This document shows, in pieces, positions 46,216-55,563 of a DNA stretch of 64,000 nucleotides. The notes below the pieces were generated by a model. The model was given only the letters and a program-made list of their open reading frames with translations. It was not told the DNA's origin and ran no database searches. A program made the position numbers and the translations under genes. Location of the stretch: NCBI GenBank assembly GCA_007644065.1, contig VJWN01000025.1, forward strand, positions 487,945 to 551,944, in the 5' to 3' direction. The first letter of the stretch is position 1, and each line of letters starts with the position of its first letter. This DNA is from Margaritispora aquatica. Its lineage: Eukaryota; Ascomycota; Leotiomycetes; Helotiales; Discinellaceae.

Positions 46216-46925
46216 TTGGTGTGGCGAAGCTTTGGTGTCATGTGGACGAACTGAGAGGACACACACTTCCAACGGCTAAATTCTTCGGGGTATCACATCA
46301 ACCTGTCAACACAAACCCGCGATATGTTTCCAGTATTTGAATCGATGTATCGAAACGCAGATTGGTTCGCATGCACTTTGTCCGTCGTGCCGAGAGCGTT
46401 TATCATTTGTCAACGTACGGAGGTGGACTACGCCCGATGTTTTCCAAAGGTTTTATTGCCGTCCAAATCCAGCTCCAATCAGCTAGAATGTGCTAACTTT
46501 GAAATACACAACGAGTCTCTTTAGGATCGATATTTTTCAGGCCTTGCTAACTTCCATTACTAACTTCCATTACTAACTTCCATTACTAACTTCCATTACT
46601 AACTTCCATTACTAACTTCCATTACTAACTTCCATTACTGCTTGTCACTGCACTGTAACGAAGGTCAAATCCATTATGGAGCTAATCCTAGGATGGCATG
46701 TTTATCGTGTGGATACAGAACTTGTACGAATCACACATTGGCATGGCATGAAAATGAGACCTGCGAAGAATATGATGAACGTAATAAGTTAGCAGCGGTA
46801 CAAAATGTCAGCTCGCCAAACTTCATTAAAGCCAACTCCAAGTCATGTCCACAGTACAAAATACCGATCGAAAGAAGGTTCGGATGCGACGAACTCAATG
46901 TAGTAATAGAATCTATCCTCATCTG
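46216..46925 (+). pseudogene. Decayed RING-IBR (RBR) type E3 ubiquitin ligase, copy 2, interrupted by a minisatellite
   Basis: A second, related copy follows directly. One frame reads ITSTCQHKPAIC, FQYLNRCIETQIGSHALCPS and WTTPDVFQRFYCRPNPAP, bounded by stops TAA (46277-46279) and TAG (46484-46486). After a seven-copy 13-bp repeat, the IBR part resumes: CNEGQIHYG, MACLSCGYRTCTNH, LAWHENETCEEYDERNK, FIKANSKSCPQYKIPIERRF. The second cysteine of the CPxC pair is Tyr. Intact homologues are RBR E3 ligases that transfer ubiquitin through a thioester. The stops, the repeat in the middle and the lost ligand mark this as non-functional. Confidence 0.6.
46548..46638. repeat. Minisatellite: seven perfect copies of TAACTTCCATTAC
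   Basis: Seven identical 13-bp units with no mismatch, bounded by GC on the left and TG on the right. Each junction recreates TACTAAC, the consensus intron branch-point sequence. The array lies between the RING part and the IBR part of the second RBR pseudogene, where an intron would be expected. Confidence 0.95.
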
Positions 46926-47164
46926 AGTAGCGAAAATGCTTTAGCACTGATGCTAGGAAAAGGAAAGGGCTGTGGATATAAATTCTACTGAAAATGTATG
47001 GTATCTAGCTCGAGTATCAACAGGCGGGGAAGGAGAGCCCCTAGTACAATCCAAATTAACTTGCAAGGGCATTCCACCATTCACAACATTATCTGGTTGA
47101 GGGTCACATTGAATATTATCCGTACGACAACTCGTGATCAAAAAAAAACTCGGGCGTAGCATTT

Positions 47165-47907
47165 CTATTGTTTCACTGTCTTGCATGACGTGGTATCGGT
47201 TATGGGACGGCCGACATACCAGCAAACAACGTCCCTAAGCTTCTCATGTGGTACTACACCATCCAAGTTCCTGTCTCTTGCAAGTGCATATTCCTTTACG
47301 ATACGTCCGCTTTGAATTCCCCCGATTTTCGTGATCGTCTTCATTGATGGCACATTCTCCTCATCAATCATGGCAACTAATGTGTTAATGTGCTTACGGT
47401 CTTGAGATGTTAGCTTGAGCTATTAGATAAATACAAGGACGAATCACTCTCAAAGTCCCAGTATATTCCTTGAGGCCCTGCAAAGGCTACCAGAGCTTCA
47501 GGCATATATCCTTTGTTCCAGTAATCGCAGTGCAGAATATAAGCGAGCTCCTCTCCATGTCCCTCGTAGTGCCCCTTGGTTCCTAGGATGCCGATCATCC
47601 TCGGTAATCCATCTTTGCTCTTTGGATCATGCTCTGGCTTGAGCATGATTCCAAACTTGTCAATCTCGGGGTGTACCGTGATGAGAGACTTTTGTAGGAA
47701 TTCTCGAGATTGCTCCATGTTTTTCATTGGTAACCTCGGGTTCTATTCTGGTAAGCGTTTCTCTCATATAACACATCTAAACATCGAGAGAAAGACATAC
47801 GACCATATCATTGTTTCATGAGACGACCAAATAAGATGGAAATCGTCGAGATGCTTCTCTGTGATTCGTTCCAGCCATAGGCGTGGGGTTTCCGCATCAA
47901 AATCCAT
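47165..47907 (-). CDS. GNAT-family N-acetyltransferase (paralogue 1)
   Basis: Three exons: 47801-47907, 47448-47734 and 47165-47400, 209 residues. The N-terminus MDFDAETPRLWLERITEKHL with SHETMIWS is the typical beta-1/alpha-1 start of the RimJ-like branch. PRMIGILGTKGHYEGHGEEL and YILHCDYWNKGYMPEALVAF correspond to the acetyl-CoA pocket region and following helix, and NVPSMKTITKIGG to motif B. These enzymes move acetyl from acetyl-CoA to an amine; the substrate is unknown. Introns interrupt the Ser codon after the Trp (phase 2) and the codon after WDFE (phase 1). The first acceptor must be the GAG ending at 47735 to keep frame. Two related genes lie at 51.1-53.1 kb. Confidence 0.78.
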
Positions 47908-48253
47908 TGCCAAACGCAGATAAAGACAGCAATGTCTGCAAAAGAATCAACTTTATGACTCGAGCAGTAGATAAAGTTATATGTGGATTTCGTGGATTCA
48001 TATCCGAACTCCGCACGGCTTATCGCATTTGAGCGCCGTATGAGTCACTCCTTCTATCCTGCTCTCGAGAAAGAAAATGCACACTAGAAGACATTCATCT
48101 AGTCACGATCATTCAGTCGGCATAAAAATGGTATGAGAAAGGCGAAAATCTGAATTGGGTAATCTCAACGAGCCTAGAGTCGTATTTTCAGTTCAGGTGG
48201 GCGATTTAGCGAATGTGAAGCACCAGCGCTTCTGCTACGATACTTTAACTTCT
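47908..48253. other. Intergenic region between GNAT paralogue 1 and the GH28 gene
   Basis: 346 bp containing the acetyltransferase promoter and the 3' flank of the GH28 gene. Nothing else seen. Confidence 0.45.
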
Positions 48254-50056
48254 CTAATTCTTCCCTGCATCCATACGATGGAGAGCTTCGTGCTTACCCT
48301 GGAAGCGACCAACATTATCGATTGGAATGCCTGTCTGCTTTGCTGGCTTCGCATCTATAACTGCCTTTGCAGTCATCACCGGAATACTCTCGGTCATCGG
48401 GACGTTTCTGGCAACAACAGTTGTCAGTGACAACAGAGCACTCTTAGGCTTGAGACCTGGATAGAATGTGGTTGGAACTGGTGGGATAGTAAAAGAGGAA
48501 TTGAAACTGAAGTCCGTCAAGTGGTCGTTTGCCATTGTGGGGATTTTTGTCGAACTGGTAGCAAATATTTATTAGCTTTGAGGCCTTCGTAATCAAGCCA
48601 AGTGCACACTTACATGGAGGTGGACCGAGTTAGAATAGTATCTGTAACGACAACTGCTGTAGAAGTAGACTGGAGACAATAACCTGATCCAAGTGCATGG
48701 GCACACTCGTATTTCACATACTTGCCATTAGTTGTCCATAGGTCAATGTTCTTCATGGAAATCTTCTTGCAAGGAACACCATCTGGGCAGATATAACGAA
48801 TGACTGGTCGAGCGTTGTCGATGTTCGTCCCCGTCCAGTTCTGTATACAAATGAGCTTAATTTAAAAATTCAAGCATGGTGATACTTACTGTGTATGAGA
48901 GGCTGGTGAATTGAATACCTGTTCCACCACTGTCTTTGTTCCAATAGGCATTGTTGGTGAGCATGTATGCCGAGTCGTGGAGGATGAAGTTATTGAAGGA
49001 ACAATCCGACATGTTGCCAGTTCCACCATAGGACTTTATATAAAGTCCTCCAGCTCCTCTCTCGTAGATATTGTTGTACTGTACTTTGGAAACATCGGTA
49101 TCCAGCCCTAGCGACCCGATTGCGCACCCACCGCTTCGATTGCAGTGTACACTTTCGACAAGAATATTCTTAGAAGGGCTCTTCACTGTAACACACTCAT
49201 CACCATTTGAAACCTCGACATCACTAGAAGAAAATAATGTCAGATATTGAGCCTAGATTTATACACTAGTGATGAAACAAAACAAAACTGGTACTCACTG
49301 GACCCAAATGTTGGTACCCCAAATGTCGATTCCATCAGTCATTCCAATCTTAAGACCTCGAAGAATCATGTTGTAGATCTCTCCGTTCGAGCAAGTGTCG
49401 AATACGGTGTAATATCTTTTGGACTAAGCGTTAGTATAGTCTTTACATGGTGAGTTTAACAACCGAAGTCATTGTTTGCAGCAGCGGCATGCATAAAGCA
49501 CCAAACTAGTTGACAAATAATGAGAAGCTGGTTGATAAACTTACGATGGAGAATCTACCAGTGCAATGCCATGCAAAGAGAAATTGACAACCTTTGTGAA
49601 GCGAATGAAGCGAGCTCCGTAGTTACCGAACGAAAGATACTCATATCCGTGTCCCTGGATGGCTCCCTTGGATGTTCCACTGAAGAATTCGAAGTCGGTG
49701 GTACTTGTGATCGCAATCATATTCCCCCCGGCAGTACCAGTGCGTACAATCGTTCCATCAAGCTGGATTGCGATCTTGTTTCCGTTCTTGACGCTGACCC
49801 AAGTTGCCATGGCATAGGTTCCTGGAGGAATATATACCACACCGCCTGCAACGCAGGCTGCCCAAGCCGCAGTAATCGGTGGTCCAATATCGGTAACTCC
49901 ATCTGCTTTAGCTCCATAGTTGAGCACATTGCAGATTTTGATAGCTGCTTTTTGGGACCTTGTGGTCAAGGGGCCAACACTTCCAGACAGCTGGGCATTG
50001 ATAAGACCCGTCGTTGCCAAGAATGCCGCAACAGCACAGACAAGAAGATAGAGCAT
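48254..50056 (-). CDS. Secreted rhamnogalacturonan hydrolase (GH28)
   Basis: Five exons: 49545-50056, 49299-49415, 48890-49223, 48614-48840 and 48254-48554, 496 residues. A signal peptide ([22 protein letters not shown]) precedes a parallel beta-helix with [13 protein letters not shown]. The catalytic region reads [20 protein letters not shown], then [38 protein letters not shown] and later NFILHDSAY. The DECVTVKS and [10 protein letters not shown] variants are those of Aspergillus rhamnogalacturonase A rather than of polygalacturonases. The enzyme cleaves the GalA-Rha backbone of pectin's hairy regions outside the cell. The C-terminal [20 protein letters not shown] is also RHG-like. It implies growth on plant cell wall. 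It is flanked by three GNAT genes. Confidence 0.92.
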
Positions 50057-51137
50057 TGTAAACTCTTAGATATTGAGTGATATGGAAACTTGTGAGTAGT
50101 GAATGAAATTGTCCACAGTGGTCACGATGAGACCGTGGGAAAAGGCAAGTATAAACACTACATTTGGCAAACACCGAATTGACCTACTCTCATTTCTACG
50201 GATCTGACATACGCCGAATTAATTTACTCGCATTTTCACGGATCTGAAATCTGAACCCCAGCTCCACTACCGTAATGGTTCCCTTGTACACTAGAATTCC
50301 ATTTTCAGACTGACATCCTACTATATATGCTAGTCATTGAAGCAGCAAGTCTCTCCTGTAGAACAGAAATGCACTCTAATTGATACCCCACAGTCATTTG
50401 CCGTGCGGGGAAAATTGAACATTGCCGATGCAAGGAAGAAACATGTTCCCATGATCTTTTTGGAAGGGGAAATTGATGCCCGAGAAAGGGTCAGCAAGCC
50501 TAAGCGACCGTTTTGACGACGGTTCGATCATGCTTAGCTCTAAGTATACGTCAGCCGGCTATTAAGGATTTCCAGTTTCGATCTTTTGAAGGAATGCATT
50601 TCCTTACAAGTGACATCCTCACTTTCCACGAACCAGGGCTTGTGGCATCCAAGTTCTGTTTGCAATTTTTTTAATTAGTTGTGGCATAAAGCTTATTATT
50701 TGATTGGCGGAAAGTTCAAACCTTGCTTTGAAATATATTAATGCAGCAACTGCTGATTCGTCAAGTAGTTTCAATCGAAAACGTTGAACATGACTGGCTC
50801 AATAAGCTTAATATCAAGGCTAAATCTCGATCTCGCTTCCCGTACAATCTCGCATTCAGCTCCTGTATTCGTACTCGTGTAACCGTATTCGTGCCTCCAG
50901 AGCTATAACCAATCAAGCTTGTAGCAGCCACATTGTAGAAATTGACATAAAATCCTCTTGTGACTTTGGTTCTATCCCCGTATTGATGGGTTTTTATTGA
51001 TGAATAAACTGAGGCGAGGAAGCATTGCCCATCAAGCTGTATCATGAACTGGACAGAAGGAGTTCTTCCCCACATTTGTCATTTGATGACCCAAGCTTGT
51101 CTTTGGGAACAAAATTAATTGCATCCACTAACTACTC
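50057..51137. other. Intergenic region upstream of the GH28 gene
   Basis: 1.1 kb that should contain the GH28 promoter and the 3' flank of GNAT paralogue 2. A 104-codon open frame at 50761-51075 on the minus strand lacks recognisable homology. No repeats stand out. Confidence 0.45.
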
Positions 51138-51953
51138 TCATTCCCCACAAAGCTTCGGACGATCAAGATGAAAGAACTGAAGATCTCTCTTGACGCCTGC
51201 CTCACAGCCACGCTCGTAGTACTTCTCTTTTATTTCATCTTCTTGAAACCCTACTTTCCTCAGTGTCTTCAAGCTCGGGATGTTTTGAGTATCAGCTGCA
51301 GCTAGGAGGCGGTCATATTTCCGGTTACCTGACTTCAAATTAGTTATGCGAGCCATGATTGTTATCTGCTCTTATATCGGGACAACATTACGAGAGCCCC
51401 CACCATGGATCTTGTGGAAGTGTATCTCAGATTGATTCACTCCACAAAATTGCCGTCTAGCTGTCCGGTGGCTGGATGCAGCCCTATGATGGGATAGGAG
51501 TTCTCCCAAGTATAAGCGAAGGAGCCACTCACCTGCCACGCTCCAAAACATTTCAATGAACATCTTCAATGCCTCGGTCATATATCCTTTTCTCCAGTGA
51601 TCTGGATGAATTCGGTACCCAATCTCTTGTTCCCGGACGATACCAATCAGGCCGATCATCTGAGGTAGATAACCTTCCTTGCCTCTAAGAAGGATAGCCC
51701 ATCTTTTATTCCAAGGTTTTTCTACAGATGGTGAGCTAGCTAAGATCATGTCTTTGGTCTGCTGTATGTCGGTATGAGGTTTTTTTGTCCTGTTTTGTTT
51801 AGTCATTTGAACTCCCCCAAAGAACCGATCCGAGCCTTACGACCAAGCCATGGATCCCTCATTTGTCATCAAGAGGTGTACACCTGTTAGGTGGTCCTCT
51901 ACGTTCAGAGATTGCAGGCATAACCGTGACGATTCGGCAGAATAAACAGGCAT
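51138..51953 (-). CDS. GNAT-family N-acetyltransferase (paralogue 2)
   Basis: Three exons: 51841-51953, 51533-51789 and 51138-51328, 186 residues. The N-terminus (SSRLCLQSLNVEDHLTGVHL, ending MAWS) and the region QMIGLIGIVREQEIGYRIHP followed by DHWRKGYMTEALKMFIEMFW match the GNAT fold; the C-terminal part has NIPSLKTLRKVGF. The first intron splits the Ser codon after Trp in phase 2, exactly as in paralogues 1 and 3. The second intron (51329-51532, 204 nt) is longer than in the other two but sits at the corresponding place. Substrate unknown. Confidence 0.78.
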
Positions 51954-52383
51954 CCTGACAGTGACCGAGATGCACGCTGTGTGAGGAATTCGATCAAGGG
52001 ATTTGTTTAATTTAAAGACAAGGCAATGGTTAACTCACATTAATCATAGTCAACAACGAGAGGTACTCTCCTAAGTACCCTTCCTTTACCGTACCTAAGG
52101 TACTAGGTAACGGACGGCGTGACTCACGTCACGTGAAATTAAGATCAACAGAGCTGACGTCAGTCAGCTTCCTCGGCATTTCAAGACCAAATCAGGAAGG
52201 TCACTTGTGTTCCATTGCCCTCAGAAATCTCTACCTTATCCATTAACCATGACTCGGCACGCTTCGGGTTTCAGATAGACAGGGAGAAATGTGTAACTTC
52301 GATCGATCGGCAATGAATGTTAATGTATACATATAGAACGAGAGTGCTAGATGTTTGACAGTTCTAGAATTACTCGACTTTTC
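51954..52383. other. Intergenic region between GNAT paralogues 2 and 3
   Basis: 430 bp containing the promoter of paralogue 2. A TACCTAAGGTA-type palindromic motif occurs near 52090-52105. Nothing else seen. Confidence 0.45.
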
Positions 52384-53074
52384 CTACACATCTAGCTTCG
52401 GTTTATCGAATCTCCAGCCATGAAAATCCTTGAGCAACTTTACTCCACTTTGGGGGTCCATTACTTCTACCCCACCAAACGGGTCTCCTTTCAAGAATCC
52501 TACTTTGGCCAACACCTTTGCACTTGATGTATTCTCCGGCTCCGTGTAGGCCAGTAGAAATTCCTTTTGGATCTCTCCTAGACATTTTCTCAGTGACAGG
52601 TAGCACGGAAATGCGGAATATTCTTACTCTGGCTGCTAAAATAATATTGTATGAACAATCTCAATGCTTCCGTAGCATAACCAAGCCCCCAGAAGTCTGG
52701 ATTCAGTCCATATCCAACTTCCGCACCTTGGAGGTCCTGAGATAGTCGTGGAATACCTATGCATCCGATCATTGTAGGTTTCTTCGCTTCTTCGCCAGGG
52801 ATTGGTTGCAGCAAGATGGCATAGTTTTCCATCCATGGCTCCTTTTCAGAACGAAGTCGTGTGAGCATGATTGCTTGTGCTTCCGCAAGTGTTTTCGATG
52901 GCAGGCGATAACTGCAAGGCATGTAAGCTCGGTATTTGTTGTAGACAGTTTTTCATTGACTTACGACCATCGGGTCACTCGCAAGTCCGCGTTCAGGGCT
53001 AGGTACCCTTCAAGATGTTCTTCAACGCTAAGCGGCTGCAATCCCAGTCGTTGAGACTCTGCTACAAATTTCAT
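52384..53074 (-). CDS. GNAT-family N-acetyltransferase (paralogue 3)
   Basis: Three exons: 52965-53074, 52628-52911 and 52384-52577, 195 residues from the ATG at 53074 (an upstream in-frame ATG at 53143 would add 23). The start (SQRLGLQPLSVEEHLEGYLA, then VTRWS), the centre (PTMIGCIGIPRLSQ, EVGYGLNPDFWGLGYATEAL) and the C-terminal PENTSSAKVLAKVGFLKGDP follow the GNAT order. Intron phases and positions match the two neighbouring paralogues. Substrate unknown. Confidence 0.78.
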
Positions 53075-54207
53075 AGTGATAGAAGTATGTCCGTAGTCTT
53101 GGTTTGACTTTTCAACTTTGCAAGAACAGTTTTGAAGGTTCATGTGGGAATTTTATAGATTTTGGGGATTTCTCGGCTGACTCAGAAAGCTGAGGATTAC
53201 AAAATCTTGAGAGATGAGTCGAAGCGACTCACACAACACATTGTTTCTGCGTCTCCAATCTGTTCCACATAGGTTGCGCCTAGGTAGGCGCAATTAAATG
53301 GTAGTTTTTGCTATTTATCATCCTCGGAATTTCCTTACTATACCTTCCAGGATCTAGATCTAGATATCTGGCTACCAACGCAATTAAGATTTATATAGAG
53401 GTCTAGCTTTGCTTCGACATAGCCTAGTTGATTATTCATGTTTATTTATTTATCTACGTATAGTGTTGTGTGTCACTTACGATTAGCAGACGTACACCTA
53501 TGTCAATATGAGGCGCTCAAGATAAACTTCGCTCTTGCTTGAGATTTCTCAGCTATCCTTTTACCAATCCCACAAACTGCTAAGTCAGCCACTTTCTTAA
53601 CTTGCTCCATCTCGGCGGTTATTTTCCAAAAGCCACACTCTCGTTCGTTCTACTCAGGCAAACAGGAATACATCTCTCCAAGGCGTTACTAAGCTACCCC
53701 TAGAAGCAGATGTTGTGACATTCGCCGCCGCTCCTTTCGAAAAATTGCTCGCCAATATCTATTTTCCTCGCGGAATTCAAGATGTAAGAGTCATGCTAGG
53801 TCTCCATGTCCATAAATGTAAGTTGTGACATCAAGCTGCTTTGGTGAATAATGAGGGTTGCGTATAATACGAGGTGGAATGCTTCATCCTTGCTTAATGA
53901 CGTTTCTACTGCAACTAATCACAAATCCAAAAGATACGAGAGACTGGTAGAAGTAAAGAGGATAAGCCCTAAGCTACCTTACTTCAGCAGAATACTGTGA
54001 ATAAAGTAGTCATTCCAAATATACTGAGCACTCGGCTAGATATTGTGAAGCTCTGTACTAGTGAAAGCATGTTTTTGCCTCAAGCAGGTCTGAGTTATAT
54101 GAGAGACATTGGTAGCTAGAAGATGTCAATCTCTAAATCTCCTCTCGACTAATTTCACGTCTACGAGATCTTTATTTCTTCCTTTCTTGCTCCTCTTACA
54201 TGGAATA
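53075..54207. other. Intergenic region before the NmrA-like pseudogene
   Basis: 1.1 kb with no supported gene. It contains a 20-bp near-palindrome (53274-53293) and a GATCTA dinucleotide-like duplication near 53350. AT content rises toward the right. Confidence 0.45.
53274..53293. repeat. Perfect inverted repeat, 9-bp arms
   Basis: TTGCGCCTA and TAGGCGCAA flank a GG centre. About 200 bp upstream of GNAT paralogue 3. It could be a regulatory palindrome or a relic terminus. Confidence 0.5.
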
Positions 54208-54987
54208 ATGACTCCCACCTTTCTCGTCGGAGGTGCAACTGGTAAAACTGGTATTAGCACCACCACAACACTTTCCTCATTAATTGACGCCAGTGCTGTT
54301 GAAGGACTTAGCATCTTGGTTCTGACCCGTTCTTTGGGCTCTGTTTCAGCAAGTGTAGGTGCCAAGTATGTCGTACGCATCTCAATAACCCCTGCAACTT
54401 TCTACCCTGACTGCAAAGTCTAATATCCTCGCCAACACTAGGCCATTGAGACAATGCTTGGGTCTCCTGAATTCAAAGGCCTCCATTGAACATCCTTACA
54501 ACCAAATATCTTCTCGACATCTGTCCTCCACCCAGCTGCCGAATTTATCAAAGACTTTCGTAAGAACGGAAAGCAAGATGTCTTGCGTTTTATACTTTCT
54601 GGGGATTTACCAGTTGGCATTGTAAATCCAAGCGATGTTGAGTCCTTTGCGGCTCGTTTGATGCTCGCCGAAGACACAAACAGACGCAATAATGCCAGAT
54701 GTGTTCTAAATGGGCCAGAGAATATATTCGGAAGGCAGATTTTAAAAATAGTGGAGGATTACATGGGTGTTGTGATGGAGACTGCCGTATTTGAGGACCT
54801 TGCCGCAGTTTACTACCTAGTGGCCACAACGACCTACTCGAAGAATGCCATTTCTAGTATCAGATTCGTCGTCTCGATAGCTTAGGCAGGCAAGTGCTCT
54901 ATTTCCACAACTAGCAAGGAGGTAGGCGAAATTTCGCCAACAACGAGCACACCCAAAGAGGGTGTGAGGATGATACTTGGAGAATAA
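54208..54987 (+). pseudogene. NmrA-like NAD(P)-binding protein (azoreductase type), inactivated
   Basis: The frame begins MTPTFLVGGATGKTG, the dinucleotide-binding loop of NmrA-like reductases, and stays aligned to the family to its end at 54987 (KEVGEI ... RMILGE). Four in-frame stops interrupt it: TAA 54421-54423, TAG 54439-54441, TGA 54487-54489 and TAG 54883-54885. Three of these fall where relatives have Trp (H-W-A-I-E, L-x-W-T-S-L-Q-P, A-W-E-G-K-C), so they are G-to-A changes. About 60 residues after RSLGS are missing in frame. There is no frameshift. Recent inactivation by point mutation, possibly repeat-induced, is the simplest reading. Confidence 0.8.
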
Positions 54988-55563
54988 AGAACACCATAAA
55001 ATTAGAACGATGAATGAATTTCTATAGCAGTAGTATGTTTTAGAGATCATTCTCTCGGTTTAAAGTATAAGGGTTCTTTTTAAAGGCAGTTTTCTTAGAG
55101 AAAAACAATGAAAGACAGTAGTTTTTAATACATATTACTAATTAAACTAATAGCCTGAAAATACATGAATCGATACTTAAGTAAGGCTTGGTCAAGTTAA
55201 GTTATCGGTTTGATTAAAGACGAAATAGATAAATAACACTAGTAGCTATTAGAGAGGGTACATTTTTCGATATTAGACGAGTAAGATATTAAACTAGTTC
55301 GTTAGATATAAGCAAAGAGTATAAGTTTAGTACTATAATATTATACTATAATATAGTAACAATATAAAAGCCCAAGTTTTAGATAAACAGTACAAATATA
55401 TAAGTCTTATACTTTCAATACCCTTTATATAAAAAACGGATAATTGGCCCTTAGTTGGAGGCCGGCCCCCCTTCGAGCCATAATTCTTCTAAATCACCTA
55501 ACATACCCTAGTATTCCTACATTCCTAATACTGAGATACAAATGAAACAGATTAAATACCTCA
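54988..55563. other. AT-rich intergenic block
   Basis: Strongly AT-rich with many TA steps (55,000-55,440), ending with a short GC-rich patch containing GGCCGGCC near 55462-55470. No coding sequence is visible. It resembles the mutated repeat sequence at the right end of the window. Confidence 0.55.

Noticed and set aside
47730..47801. Apparent one-base frame break between the first and second exons of GNAT paralogue 1
   Set aside because: Using the GAG acceptor at 47735-47737 instead of the nearer CAG or TAG keeps the frame and gives a complete 209-residue protein, so I did not call it a pseudogene.
50761..51075. 104-codon minus-strand open frame between the GH28 gene and GNAT paralogue 2
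   Set aside because: No domain or start context, and no continuation by splicing into a longer product.
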